Origin: Phoronis australis
Taxonomy: Eukaryota; Phoronida; Phoronidae
Length of the DNA: 64,000 nucleotides
Reading direction: 5' to 3'
Assembly (NCBI GenBank): GCA_002633005.1
Contig: NMRA01000408.1
Coordinates: 186,001 to 250,000 of the forward strand
Positions 25,836 through 38,100 of this stretch are shown in pieces. A program made the translations under genes and the position numbers. Every line of letters begins with the position of its first letter. The stretch's first letter is position 1. The notes beneath the pieces are model-generated. The model did no database searches, was not told the DNA's origin, and saw nothing but the letters and a program-made list of their open reading frames with translations.

Positions 25836-26897
25836 CGAGTTATCACTAGGAATAGCGTTGTCTCGATCGCTTAATATCGAGTGGTCCCGCAAATGGCGAG
25901 TTACACTGAGTACCACAACCCGCGGCAATGAAGAATGTCATGGCTCAACTAGAATGACCGGCGACGCCGACTGCCGTGAGGCAATCTGCAGATCAGTACG
26001 ATTGCCTGAAAAGGCCCATTTGCGTAAAATTAGTATTGGAGTAGGCCTACCGTATAAGTAGGAACCACCTCCTACAGCCCACGGTTTTGCTCGGATGGTA
26101 CTCCCAGTTCGGCAGCTAGTCGGCCAAATTTACTTCATTTATCTTCTTGTATACAAAACCGCAGTGGCGGATTTAGAAGGGGCATGCCCCCTCCCAAAAC
26201 TCTCCCATATTCCATTTGGCAAAGTGGGAGGTGCGAATGTCTCAAGTGACGGGCAAAATCCTGGCTAATACTCTGCCCTGGCCCCCTAACAAAAAATCCT
26301 AGGTCCGCCCGTGCAATGATGCCCTCCGGCCGGCCTACTACTACTGAGTATAGTAGGCCTATACTAAGTTTCGTGATCTACATCGTCTCTTCTTTTACCA
26401 GCCGTCAACACTCACATAAACATAGCAATTTTTAAACCGTGGGGTTCTGCGTTATTACCGGCTGACTGAGGAAAACCAGTCCAAATCTCTGGAAATTTTA
26501 ATTGTTTTTGTTGTGCTGTTTTTTTTGTGTTTGTGTTTTTTGTCTTCACCGGAGTGCCTCCTTAAAAGCCACGGGCCCCTGGGTTGTGGGTCCTCCCCAG
26601 TGTCCGGGCACCACCTGGCCATGCGATTCAATTAAGTTTGCAGTGACGTGTTTTTATCCTAGGCCTACTTCAAGTAGAAAGTATGAAAAGAAATTGGCGC
26701 GAAATTCTTGCCTCCCAAAACGTCACTTCCGGAGTAGACGACGAGTAATTAATTAAATTACGAAAAGCTGTAAATAAGTGAAAAACATGTCTGGGATAAT
26801 CAACGAACCCTATTTTTGCTAAAAATGACATGAAAAAGGTTGCCTTCGCCTTTAAACCATTTCGTTCATAATGCATTTTCATCGTGACATTTTTTTT
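25836..26897. repeat. Tandem duplication, copy 1 (unit about 1063 bp)
   Basis: Sequence from CGAGTTATCACTAGG (25836) to the T-run before the N at 26898 is repeated almost unchanged from 26899. Differences are small substitutions and indels. The unit contains a MITE-like insertion (26161-26314). Open frames on both strands recur in the copies but I recognise no domain. Confidence 0.9.
26161..26314. mobile_element. MITE-like element with GTGGCGGA ends (copy in repeat unit 1)
   Basis: The left end GCAGTGGCGGATTTAGAA and right end TCCTAGGTCCGCCCGTGC are imperfect inverted repeats (about 13 of 18). The interior has GGGGCATGCCCC. Similar ends occur near 25690 and at 31040-31132. Confidence 0.6.
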
Positions 26898-26898
26898 N

Positions 26899-27958
26899 CG
26901 AGTTATCACTAGGAATAGCGTTGTCTCGATCGCGTAATATCGAGTGGTCCCGCAAATGGCGAGTTACACTGAGTACCACAACCCGCGGCAGTGAAGCAAT
27001 GTCATCATCAACTAGAATGACCGGCGACGCCGACTGCCGTGAGGCAATCTGCAGATCAGTACGATTGCCTGAAAAGGCCCAGTTGCGTAAAATTAGTATT
27101 GGAGTAGGCCTGCCGTATAAGTAGGAACCACCTCCTACTACAGTCACGGTTTTGCTCGGATGGTACTCCGGCAGCTATTTTGGGGCCAAATTTACTTTAC
27201 AACATTTATCTTCTTGTACAAAACCGCAGTGGCGGATTTAGAAGGGGCATGCCCCCTCCCAAAACTCTCCCATATTCCATTTGGCAAAGTGGGGGGTGCG
27301 AATGTCTCAAGTGACGGGCAAAATCCTGGCTAATATTCTGCGGCCCTGGCCCCCTAACAAAAAATCCTGGGTCCGCCCGTGCAATGCCTTCCGGCCGGCC
27401 TACAAACTACTGAGTATAGTAGGCCTATACTAAGTTTCGTGATCTACATCGTCTCTTCTTTTACCAACCGTCAACACTCACATAAACATAGCAATTTTTA
27501 AACCGTGGGGTTCTGAGTTATTACCGGCTGACTGAGGAAAACCAGCCCAAATCTCTGGAAATTTTAATTGTTTTTGTTGTGCTGTTTTTTGTGTTTGTGT
27601 TTTTTGTCTTCACCGGAGTGCCTCCTTAACAGCCAAGGGCCCCTGGGTTGTGGGTCCTCCCCAGTGTCCACCACCTGGCCATGCGATTCAATTAAGTTTG
27701 CAGTGACGTGTTTTTATCCTAGGCCTACTTCAAGTAGAAAGTATGAAAAGAAATTGGCGCGAAATTCTTGCCTCCCAAAACGTCACTTCCGGAGTAGACG
27801 ACGAGTAATTAATTAAATTACGAAAAGCTGTAAATAAGTAAAAAACATGTCTGGGATAATCAACGAACCCTATTTTTGCTAAAAATGACATGAAAAAGGT
27901 TGCCTTCGCCTTTAAACCATTTCGTTCATAATGCATTTTCATCGTGACATTTTTTTTT
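26899..27958. repeat. Tandem duplication, copy 2
   Basis: A second copy of the 1063-bp unit, joined to copy 1 at a single N (26898). It includes the corresponding MITE-like element at 27226-27382. The N at the exact junction leaves open an assembly artefact, such as two haplotypes placed in series. Confidence 0.9.
27226..27382. mobile_element. MITE-like element with GTGGCGGA ends (copy in repeat unit 2)
   Basis: The counterpart of 26161-26314 inside the second duplicate, with a few substitutions (for example CCTGGGTCC for CCTAGGTCC). It was evidently present before the duplication. Confidence 0.6.
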
Positions 27959-29889
27959 AAATCAACAGAATTTAATATAGATTTTTGCTTATTTTTCATT
28001 TTCTTCTGGTGCACTAACAAAATGGCTACCCAAGTGAGTGACAATCGTTTTTTGTTGAAAACGTTATGTAGGAGTCTTTACGACTAGTTAATGTAGTACA
28101 GCAACTTGGACCCCATGTTTTGATGGTGTATGGTACCTTGCGTGGGAATATTTAATTCTGTCAACTTCCCCTCGTGAATACTTGACACTAATTCTCTGTT
28201 TAAAGTGAATTATTATTTCTTTTGTCTACCTACCGATGCTCCTTCTGTGGTGTCTGCCTTGTTTTTCAATTGAATTATGTTCCGCCCGAAATTCCCCAAA
28301 TTTTTGGGTTACAAATTTTTAGGCAACTGCCTCCTACTCCACCAATACGCCTATATATGGGGCTTAATTGTGTGGCAGCGCGCCATATCGCGGCCCCATC
28401 CGTCGAAAGCGGTGCGAAAATTCTATACTTTCTTGTGCTGAGGGGCACGAGTATATGTCAGTGGCCGATCTACGTTTTCAGTAAAGGGGGGGAGGAGTTA
28501 GAATTCCCGCAAAGGTCGAATCCGAGGCGCGTGGCGCCGAGCGAGGGGAGGTCGGGAGGGGATGTTCCCCCTTACCGTGTAAGACAATTTTTTGTTTTTG
28601 TAGCCAAATAGTGAAATTTCCATGCATCCTGGTAAGTTTCTGGCACTTAACATATCTCTGGAGTTTTTCTTAAGAGAATTCAAAACCTTCTCGATTTCGT
28701 CACATGAACTTGGGTCATAAGTTTTGTGAAACCAAATTTGTGCACATCTGGGTATGAGTCACGCCACCAGCAAAAATTTTTGTTGGAACATCTGCCTACA
28801 CACACCTTTTTTACCATACGAAAAGTCGTATACGAAAAAGTGGGGCGTGTATACAGGTGTTTAGACAACTACCAAATATTCAAGAGCATAAGGAGCACCG
28901 ACGGGACGTAAAAATTTGAATATCATATGATCGCCTAACAGCAGCCTCAAGTTGTTTAAGAACGAAGACCTGTACTCTAAGTCAGGAAATAAACATGTGT
29001 TCTGTTTCGTTACGAGAAAAACTGGCGAACGATGGTGCTCTCAGTTCATAGTCTACTATTAAAAGCGACAATAAACAATTAAGTATCACTTTATTAAGCT
29101 GAATCACGTTGACAACAACTGAAAAACGTCAAATGTATCACGAAACAAGTCATCTGAAAACAGTTTCACGAAACCAAAACATTCTGTAGGCCTACACCGT
29201 AGTGAAAGGATATACACGACCAGTTAGCAGAGGGACCAGGTGTACACTGAGAGTACACAAAAAGGCTAGCCTGGTCCGTCACGAGACCAAAAGTACACCT
29301 GTGCTGATTATCCCTATAAAAATAGTCGATCTGTCGCGGGACCTAACAGTAATGGCTGAGATAAATAGTTTTACAAAGCACACGTTGGTAAAAAGCATCA
29401 CAAGACTAGTTCGCCGAGGAACCAGAAGTACACTGAAACTCAATATCTACACAAATCAAGCTGGCCTGCTCCGTTGCGAGACCTAAAGTGTACTATGCAA
29501 AATATTTTGAATTGAAAACTTCTCTCTAAGCACTTTTTAATCCCCAGTGGTTGCTCATTCGTGTATTTTACACATCTGGTGGTCAATTGCTGCGAGGTGG
29601 TGTCTAGGAAGGGTTTTCGCACTGTTCTGTAGTACTCACTGGAAGAAACAAGTATTGAGTATTAATTTAATTACGCACTACGTGAAATAGATTTTGGATA
29701 TGAAGCAGATAGAGTCAAGTGGAAATACAAACCAGAACCAGTTTCTGTGCGCTCGTAGACCCTCTGCTGTACTGGGTAAATTTGGCATGTCCAAAACTAT
29801 TTCGTTTTCATTGTACACAAGCATAAAAAACCGACATTATATACAAACTGTGTAGAATTATAACGTATTACCTGGGTATTTCTCCAGAA
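27959..29889. other. Intergenic, repeat debris
   Basis: Contains the GC-rich transposon fragment at 28450-28600 and two diverged direct copies of a roughly 105-bp segment (about 29208-29312 and 29403-29488) that share GTACACTGA and a GAGACC-AAAGT end. No gene is recognisable. Confidence 0.35.
28450..28600. mobile_element. Transposon fragment with GTGGCCGATCTACG end and GC-rich core
   Basis: CAGTGGCCGATCTACG resembles the GTGGCGGATCTA ends found elsewhere in the window. It is followed by a G-run and the near-palindrome GGCGCGTGGCGCC. No right end was found and no protein is encoded. Confidence 0.35.
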
Positions 29890-30260
29890 ACGTTAGTGCT
29901 ATCATTCTGTTGTCTAGACTGCCGAGGAATCGGATCCAATGGTTTGCTCGTCTTGGAACCATTCTACCCAGATATCTTCGATGTTTGTTACCAACGCTTG
30001 CACTTCGTCAACTGCTATGTCAATGAGCTTGTAACCCTCTACAACGTCAGCATCTCGTTTCGCAACTCAGTTGGCACTAAGCCCCTTGCCAAGTCCATTC
30101 AAAAGGCTTACATGCGCAACTAAGTTTGATCCGTTCATCATGGACTACTTCAAACCTTGACGATGTATCCCAGGACCTATTTGCATCTCTTGCAATTTTC
30201 GAAATAAACGCCCCGATGTCTGAACGTTTGAAAGTACTAACATCAAATAAATGCCCATGG
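29890..30260 (-). pseudogene. Possible hAT-type transposase remnant
   Basis: The minus-strand translation contains AKRDADVVEGYKLIDIAVDE followed by a helical, acidic stretch ending WVEWFQDEQ. This resembles the helical insertion of hAT/ZMYM-type transposases. An in-frame stop lies just before it, and an upstream piece (NRSWDTSSRFEVVHDE) is in another frame. I infer a decayed fragment; it could also be chance. Confidence 0.25.
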
Positions 30261-32828
30261 AAATGGACGTTTCATCAGGTGGGGCCTTTCTGCGGAAATT
30301 CCCAGTATAGAAGACTGCAGTGGTGTTTATTGCAGGTAGAAAGACGGTAGGTGTTGAGGTCGGAACTAGGGCTCCTCAGGAGGCCTATTGAAAATCGCAC
30401 GAGTCCCATAAGACTTTGTTGTGAAAGTACAGCCTCCCCGCAATTTTTGGTACTGTACACTGTTCACGAATGCGGTCACTTTGTCAATGTGAGTGCGCCC
30501 TTGGTCATTCCTTGTATAGACATAACTTGTTAGAGTGCGCCCGCCACAATAGCAGTTCTTCGAAAAACGATTTTTTTTCAAAAATATTACATGTACATGT
30601 ACACTGTATGATATTGCGCAAGACAACTTTACTATACACCAGTCAAACTCGAGTGACAAACGTGTGGAGTGTAATAGGCTGACACGGCATGACAGATGAG
30701 GTAAAAACGTTGCACGTCAATTTGCCTGAATATCAGGGTTGCGGCATCACAGTATTTTCCCTAATCAAATCAAAACATATCTTAGAATAAAGAAGCTAGT
30801 TACATAAAGAAATCAGCTATAGAGCTGCTCTTTTAGCGATGGATCCATCTAAAATGCGCGCGCACAATTGCTCTCCGCGTGTTTTGCCGATGAGCCACGA
30901 AGACTCGAAATGCGTTGATTTTCGTAACAGCAATTCACAATGCAAAAAATTATATTTTCAGAGTGAACCCCCTCCCCCTCAATTTTTTCCAGGTTGGTTT
31001 ACTTAATAGGCTTTACACACGCTGGCGGTGCCGTTTTTGTTTTGCTGGAGACGTTTTTTTTTCATTTTTTGGGTCCTGGCCCAAGGGGGGGGGGTTAAAC
31101 CCCCTGAATCCCCCGTAGATCCGCCACTGTATGTGTATACAGTACATACCTAGCGCACTTTCAGCGTAGATACAACGCAGTCTGAACAAATGATAGTGAA
31201 TGACGACGTGTTGCGTCAGGTATGCGGTCGACATAAACTGGGTGCGTCCGGAACACGCTCGGTATGCGCTCTGCATACGCAACTGCAGCAACAAAATTGT
31301 TGCGCACTGAAACCAATGCACAGCAGACCAAGGAAACTAATTTGGCGCATTTATGATGATTTTTAGATAGCCAGAACAAACTTCTTAAATGGGAAAGCAT
31401 TAAGAAAAATTATAACTTGAAAGATACGTCTATCATACCATTTTCTTGCACTACAACAACCTTGAAGAAAGTTCTGAGTGCGGTGGATAGAAGGATTGTT
31501 AGTTGTAATAACATTAGATTTTTATTGTTCAATAGCTCCAATTCATGAATTAAAATATTTATTCACAAGTTTTCTGTAAAGCTAGATAATTATGCGTCCT
31601 TACTCAACTATTATTCAAACGACGAAATTAAGATATAATCTCCCTTTCAATCTACCCATAAACCATCATTTCACAATCATGTTTAAATACTTTTTCATCC
31701 ACAAAAGAATTTATACAAACAAAATGTTAAAAATATTTCATATTTGACAAACAGACCAATGTCCCAACTGTGGCAGGTCTAGACTTTTCAGCATATGTTT
31801 TTTACAGCTTCTTCTGTTTTAAAACGTTTCTGGAATTCTTTACATCATTTCAAAGTTTTTACCTTACACACTGAGCCATCTATGTACCACTTCTTAGTTT
31901 GCTTCTTTGGCAATCTAAGTGAAATGTTCAATACCATATACACTCATGCTCAACATTATATTTATACATCATCGAGAGATGGGACTCAACCTTGTTTTAT
32001 TAAGTTCAGATTTATACTTTTTGACGCTGTGAACCTCATTGTAATTAACGCCTCGGATAAAACGTCAGAACTTTGGAGGGTTTGCAGGCACCTCTTTAAA
32101 ATGATTCAGACAATATGTGAACACCTTCTCATTTGAAATGAGCTTTTCTCAAATAAATAAGCTTCGAAAAAAGGACTTAAATTGAATACTTAATAAGGTA
32201 TTGCCCAGACAATGCCACACTTGCATATTCATTAAACGGTCTACCCTATATATATATAGGGTATACCACTAGCGTCATTGTTTGAGTGGTCTATCCTATA
32301 TCCACGGTGGTGTTATGTTATTAACCACTCATGTTGTATTATAAGAAAACTGTCCTTTTCACAAATATGCACCTACGTAAATGTAAATAAAAGTTAATCA
32401 AACCAAGTGAATGTGAATGTGAATAAGTGTATGAAAGTCCTCCCCCTTCCCGTTTCCCTCCCCCTTTGATAATAATCTCGGCTATTATCCGCCCAATCAT
32501 TAGGAGTTCCTTTCCAGATACTTATTTGTTCTATTTGTATGACGTATTGTCCTCTAGTATGTTGTAAAGATATGTAGTTGGTTGGGGCCACCTAACCCCA
32601 GCCGTATCTACTAATCACTAATGATATGCTTTCTGGGTAAATGAACGTATTGAAAAAAGAAGCGCATCGGTGTTACTGAGTACAGTAGTCCGAAGTCCCG
32701 TCGATCACACAGAGGATTAGATCTTCCCATCTTCTCTACACAACAATTAAATGTCTTCTATCCACAACCGACATTTACCGTGTTCCAGTAAATCACACAA
32801 AGTGTCGTTACGTATCGTTGGCCAAAGG
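30261..32828. other. Intergenic sequence
   Basis: AT-rich sequence with one transposon end (31040-31132) and a 22-base perfect palindrome of the form TACCC(TA)nGGGTA at 242-263 of the 32-kb block (32242-32263). Plus-strand open frames such as 31795-32136 have no recognisable domain. Confidence 0.4.
31040..31132 (-). mobile_element. Transposon end, CAGTGGCGGATCTACGG type
   Basis: Read on the minus strand it begins CAGTGGCGGATCTACGGGGG and continues with GGGGGTTTAACCCCC. The end type is shared with 26161-26314 and 28450-28600. Only one end is visible. Confidence 0.45.
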
Positions 32829-33144
32829 GACGTTATACCGTTAAATTACGTGCGTAAGTTAATACTTGGTAGACGCGTAAAGTAATTATTTACGGCATAA
32901 AGTAACCTTTTACGGTGTAAAGTAATTATTTGCAGCGTTAAGTAATCATTTGCGGCGCAAAATACGTTTTTACGATGTTAAGTAATTGTTTGTGCCGTGA
33001 AGTAATTAATTACGGCGTAAAGCAACTTTTAACGCCGCAAATAATTACTTTACGCCGTAAAGTATTAATTACTTTACACCGTAAATAATTACTTTACGCC
33101 TCTAACAAGAATTAGCTCACGCATGTAATTTAACGGCGTAGCGT
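32829..33144. mobile_element. Foldback element built from a 20-bp internal repeat
   Basis: About nine units of a TAAAGTAATTATTTACGGCG-like 20-mer run from 32878 in one orientation, then continue as the reverse complement (AAATAATTACTTTACGCC) to about 33100. The outer ends (CCGTTAAATTACGTGCG and its inverted counterpart CATGTAATTTAACGGCG) also pair. The whole ~316-bp segment can therefore fold on itself. No protein is encoded. Confidence 0.8.
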
Positions 33145-33154
33145 TCACGATAGT

Positions 33155-33660
33155 TACTCACCTGCGCTGTGGGATGAGTATCCCGATTTCACTGATCGGC
33201 TAGTCGAAATACAGCCGTGTTGTCATCAGTTTGACAGCGATAGCAAGGGGAGAAAGTTGTCAAACCAACGTTTACATAGTCTAGCTCCCTCATTGTTTGC
33301 TTTCATCTGATAAGCTCATGTAATCCAGCAATTATGTTGTAAACCGCGCGCCTGACGCTAACCGATATTTAAAAAATGCTATTTCCAAACTACGTTCAAG
33401 AATTGTCGTGAAAAAAGGTGTTTTGTATGAAATACTATCACCAAAAAAATTCGAACGGAGAAAGACAGTTGACTTTTAGAGAAACTAGATTTAACTTCGA
33501 ACTGCTGATCCTTTGTGTGACATCTGACCCGCTTACTACCACAACATTGTGTACCAACACATTTTTTGTCAACTTTAATCCAATATGATATACTAGATGA
33601 GATCGCGATGTTGGAAATTTCTTGGTTTTAACAGTCCAAGGAAATGGTACCTAACGTACT
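33155..33660 (+). mobile_element. Dispersed 0.5-kb element, copy B
   Basis: It aligns with the reverse complement of 12980-13520 along its length (GCGCTGTGGG end, GATAGCAAGGGGAGAAAG, CATGTAATCCAGCA, GAAATACTATCACCAAAAA). It directly follows the foldback element and ends about 50 bases below the polyadenylation signal of the HTH gene. Confidence 0.65.
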
Positions 33661-33709
33661 TGATGTTTTTCAAAAGATTGGCATTAGTCACAAATTAGAC
33701 AGCGGTATC

Positions 33710-33715
33710 TTTATT
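33710..33715 (-). promoter_or_regulatory. Polyadenylation signal of the HTH gene
   Basis: AATAAA on the minus strand (TTTATT on plus), about 63 bases after the stop codon at 33778. Its position predicts a short 3' UTR ending just before the dispersed element. Confidence 0.55.
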
Positions 33716-33777
33716 TTATATATTTTTTCTGTACTAGATAACTTATTAGAGTGGAATAGAAATTTCTATCGAACCAT

Positions 33778-35146
33778 TTAAAAACCAAAGATGGGATGCT
33801 GATTCAAAACGTGAGAATCCCACTGGTTCTCATTGTTTGTGTCTGATCGCTTAACCTTGGTCCAGAGAATCGGATGTCTGTCAAGGAAACGTCGAAGCCA
33901 GTTATTTGAAGCTTTGAATCTGACGTAATGCGGCTGAAGGAGTTCAAATGCTTTCATCTTAATGCTGACGTTTGTTACCGCCCTGGGCTGTTGAAGAATC
34001 CAGCGCACTAACACCACCTCAAGTTCTGGGTCATAGGTCACCTTCCGACCAGCACCTACAGCGCGACCAGACTTATCATGCCTCATACAGTTCTTTGACA
34101 ATGACTTTTTCCACGTGCTCAGCGTGGACTGGGGCACCTTCAGCTGTCTGGCAATAGAGACGACTCCAAAGATCTTCGCCAGTTCGACAAACTCACGCTT
34201 CTCCTGTATAGTGTATACACGGTATCGCTTCCCTCGCTTAGACTGGCTCTTATCACTCACATTATCCTGTACACCTACGCTGTCAGCCTCTCTTGTTAGC
34301 AAGTCCTCGTTGTCATCACTTCTCCTTCTGCACACCGTACTGGTGGAGAATAAAGCTTTGTGGCGTTTCTTGAAATCTTTCAACCAACCGCTACAGACAG
34401 CACTCTTGCCATAAGAACGACCTAATTCAACAGTCTTTGCTTTTATGTTAGCATCAGTCACGATCTTTTTTATGCCTCTCTGTTGCCGCACCCAACCTGT
34501 AATGCTCTTTTCCAACGACCCAAAGTCATCGTCCGAGCACGTCGTGTCCCTATTCTTTCCTGTTAACGAACAGACACAGTTCTTATGGAAGTGTTTCTTC
34601 CACGTGCTCAGGGTTGATTGGGGAATCTTCATCTGTCTTGCAATCGAAGAGACGCCAATTAAGTTGGCGAAATCGACTACTAACTTCTTTTCATGTGCAT
34701 TATAGTTGTTATATTTCTTTCGCAAAAACGTCTTCCAGCAAATGGCGTCATTCGAACTGAGGCCGAACTGGTAACCAGCGTTCACGGATTTATTATTAAA
34801 ATCATCGATATGATTCTCAATACTCAGAGAATTCTTGCTGAATGATTCTCCATTTGCCCTTTTATTTACACGTAAATCCAGCGGGGACTCTACAATCTCT
34901 GGACCGTTCAAATTATTTATACTTCCGTCTGTACACGAATGGCTTCGTGATCTTTCGGAGATATGAAGCTGCCTGTCTGTAAAAGCATCCATATTATTAG
35001 TTGAAGAAAAATGACCATCGATAGACAGATTTTCCTTTACAGACACTTTATTGAGCATACTCGTTAACTTCTTGATAGTCTCCGTAGGCAGTCGGTCTGT
35101 CGTTGGGGCCGAGGCTGGTTCTGCTTCGGAGGGAACAACCTCTGAC
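33778..35146 (-). CDS. HTH gene exon 2 (all DNA-binding modules)
   Basis: The acceptor is TTTTCTTAG, ending at 35147. The frame is open from there to the stop at 33778. The two HTH modules are recent enough to be similar at DNA level (CACGTGCTCAG followed by TTGGGG/CTGGGG blocks around 34111 and 34600, plus-strand reading). The reading frame is intact, which argues for a functional gene and against dead transposon debris. Confidence 0.88.
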
Positions 35147-38100
35147 CTAAGAAAATAGATATCTAATAAGCATTATATCAAAATAAACATTACGCAACAG
35201 TGACACACGGGCAATTTTGGTCGGTCACAATTCATCACAACTGATTTTTGTATTCATATATGGCTGAGCCATTTCTTGATGAATTCATACGAATGGTACA
35301 ATATATAAATTGTTGATAAGAATTCAGATGAACAGTTGACAATGTTTTGCATGCAATTTTTATCATAAGTCGTGACAATTTATGATTTATCACAGAACAA
35401 TGATAAATGATCAAAATAGTTTTTACATGAATTACATGTACGTTATGATTCCACTAGACTGACATGAATTCATGTCAACCAAAACAGTAATGTAGCAGTA
35501 TGACAACTCGACATTAGTACGAATGCAGCAAATGAAACAAGCCAGTCTTCAAACTGCTAGTTTCATTTGCAGTTTTCAGATTGCTTATTACGCAGGCGCG
35601 GATCCAGATGGGGCTCAGATGGGGCGGACCTACTGCTCGACCATTTTTGTACTGATGGAATGAAGGAATCTAAAGTGACTAACATGGACATGTACATATG
35701 CCCCAATCCTTCTAGATCTGCTTCTGATCCGGGCTGCGGTAGAGTGAATGTTTCTAGTCGGCTGTCAAAACCTAAACATAAGAAACACGCGAACAAGGCA
35801 TTCAAGTAGTTTTACTGGAGCCTGGAGGGTGAACGTGCGTGATCGAGGTATGTGTACAGTTCGATCCTCACCGGTCCGTGCTACAGACGTTTCTAGACCC
35901 ACACATCATGGGCGGCGCAGCACTGAGAAAAGTAAGGGGGGGGGACTAAAGCCCTCTCAGCCCCCCTATGGTGCGCCACCCATGCATTTGTCTCGTCTCA
36001 CCCCTCGGTCAACTTTGGAAAGGAATTTGAAAAATAGATAGATTTCGCATGTATTGCACACTTGTCATAGATTTAATTTCATTATTCTTGATTTGGTTAC
36101 GGTACGCATAGTGATTTCTCACTGATGGAAAATCTCGTGAAACGAAAGTATAATAGCGTGTTGACACCACATGTCGCTCTTACGGGCATGCGCACTCGAT
36201 GGAAGTCAGACTGTACGCCCATCTGTGATCTACTAATATTGATCCAGTAAAATTTTGTCAATGGGACATCATCGGTGAGAAATTTGATTTTCTGAAATCG
36301 GCCCAGGCTCCGAGCAGAATCGAACCTAAACAGCGCGGTCACAGACAAACGACTGCTGGCGGTGCTAAATCCCAGATATGAGCGTATTAAACTGGTAAAG
36401 CCAACGACCTTGATTTCCAGCAAATGTCGGACAGACAACAGCGAGAGTTGTCGATTTGTAACAACACCACAAAAACAAGACGGATTTTGTTGTTTTATAT
36501 CTGTGGTCAAAGCTAACTTCAGGAAACTATCACATACTATAATCCCAAAAATGTCCCAGTCTCAATTTTGAACACTTTTCGCAATGAATTTCGTTTATCA
36601 ATGTTAGTAGTATTTTTCTTAAGTACATAATTGCTATGGGAGTGTTGCTTGTGAAAACTAATGCTGGTTAAAGTTAATTCTTTGCAACTATTCAACACAT
36701 TGTATCACAATTCTCTCATCATTTTATTTCAGTTATCACTGTAAAATGGGCGGCGCACCATAAGGGGGCAGGGGGCGGGGGCTTTAGCCCCCAATTTTTT
36801 CAGTGCTACGCCACCCATGGGCTGAGCGCGGTGCACCACAGAGGGGCTAGGGGAGGGGGGGGAGGGGGGCTATAGCCCATGTGTAAGTATAGTTATTTAT
36901 GTTTGACTTTTATCTTATTGTTGTGAGCTTGGTCTCAAATTTCCTGGCTTGGGACGTTTGTTATCACTTGTGACCATACTCTACCAGTTTGCCGATTATG
37001 AAGCGCCAAAGGGTTCCTCTTGAGCGAATACCTTTCTGATTCTCACGGCGGGTCATTTTATGCGCCGAGAATGGTCTCAAGCAATAAGAAATTGACAGTT
37101 ATCCTCCAGCACAGAAATCTGGTCTTATCTGAGTTGGGAACACGTTGAAATCAGTTTCACAGGCGTCAGTGATCGAAATCATAAGTTCGTTTCTTTGATG
37201 GAACAGTGGTTTATAGTGGCTGATCACGGAGTCACAAACAAAAACTGTCGTTCAGTGAGTTGAAATGCATTCCAGCGACAAAGTAGCATCAAGTTTCTCA
37301 TTGAAAAGTGAGTAGGTAACGTTTCATTCGTATTTGTGATTTCTTTGTAAGCGTTACAAAAGCATGGGATTCGATGATTATCCGAGGGCCGATGGTCGAA
37401 TATTTGTTTTGCGAATGGTTTGTTAATACTTTTTATTTGTATCGCCCTCAGCTCTTTGAAAGGTTGCCGTGCTTCGATATCCAAAGACAGTTGCCTTTCC
37501 AACTGTTGAGTGTCAAGGCATATATAAAGCAATAAACACAGAACTCGCCTTAGTTCAGTGGGTATCCAGTTTTCCTCATACACACCATCAACACGGGAAT
37601 CTCGTCTCTACGTGACAACAGACCTTTTCTCGCCGGTTGTACGCATATGGCTTTTTCACGAACTGCATTTCTTATACAAAAGACGATTCTTTTCCTACGA
37701 ACATATTTCTCACGTCGCGAACCACTGTTGCTTAGCTGTAGGGTTGAAGTATGTACATGTATCATGATACAAGTAGCTTTCATGATAAATTGTGCCAAGC
37801 ACGTGATAACTCAGTGCCTCCTGTTCGAGAATGCATCGTGGTTCACGAGAAAAGAACTCAGTATATTTGCAAATAATTGAAGTCGTGACAAAACTAAATT
37901 ATGGAAAACGTACGTCCGAACGACCAGTGTTGGAGGAAGACCGTTTAATTTGAAAGTCACTAGTTTCAGTTTCAATACCGTGACAACTCGTGACGACGAC
38001 CACGACGATGACGACGTCAACAACGATGATGATAAGACCAGTAACAAAGATGATCTAATGGTGGCGACGACCCCCACGAAGGCGACAACGATGACAATAT

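Noticed and set aside
25623-28044. Recurring open frames on both strands as a duplicated gene
   Set aside because: They recur only because the DNA is tandemly duplicated; the frames are short, have no known domain and overlap MITE-like sequence.
31795-32136. 113-residue plus-strand open frame
   Set aside because: The AT-rich composition and residue content look random; no domain was recognised.
33972-34705. Plus-strand open frames across the HTH gene
   Set aside because: Antisense shadows; the minus frame carries the recognisable DNA-binding modules.
36097-36510. 137-residue minus-strand open frame
   Set aside because: It lies in the intron of the HTH gene, without compositional or domain support.
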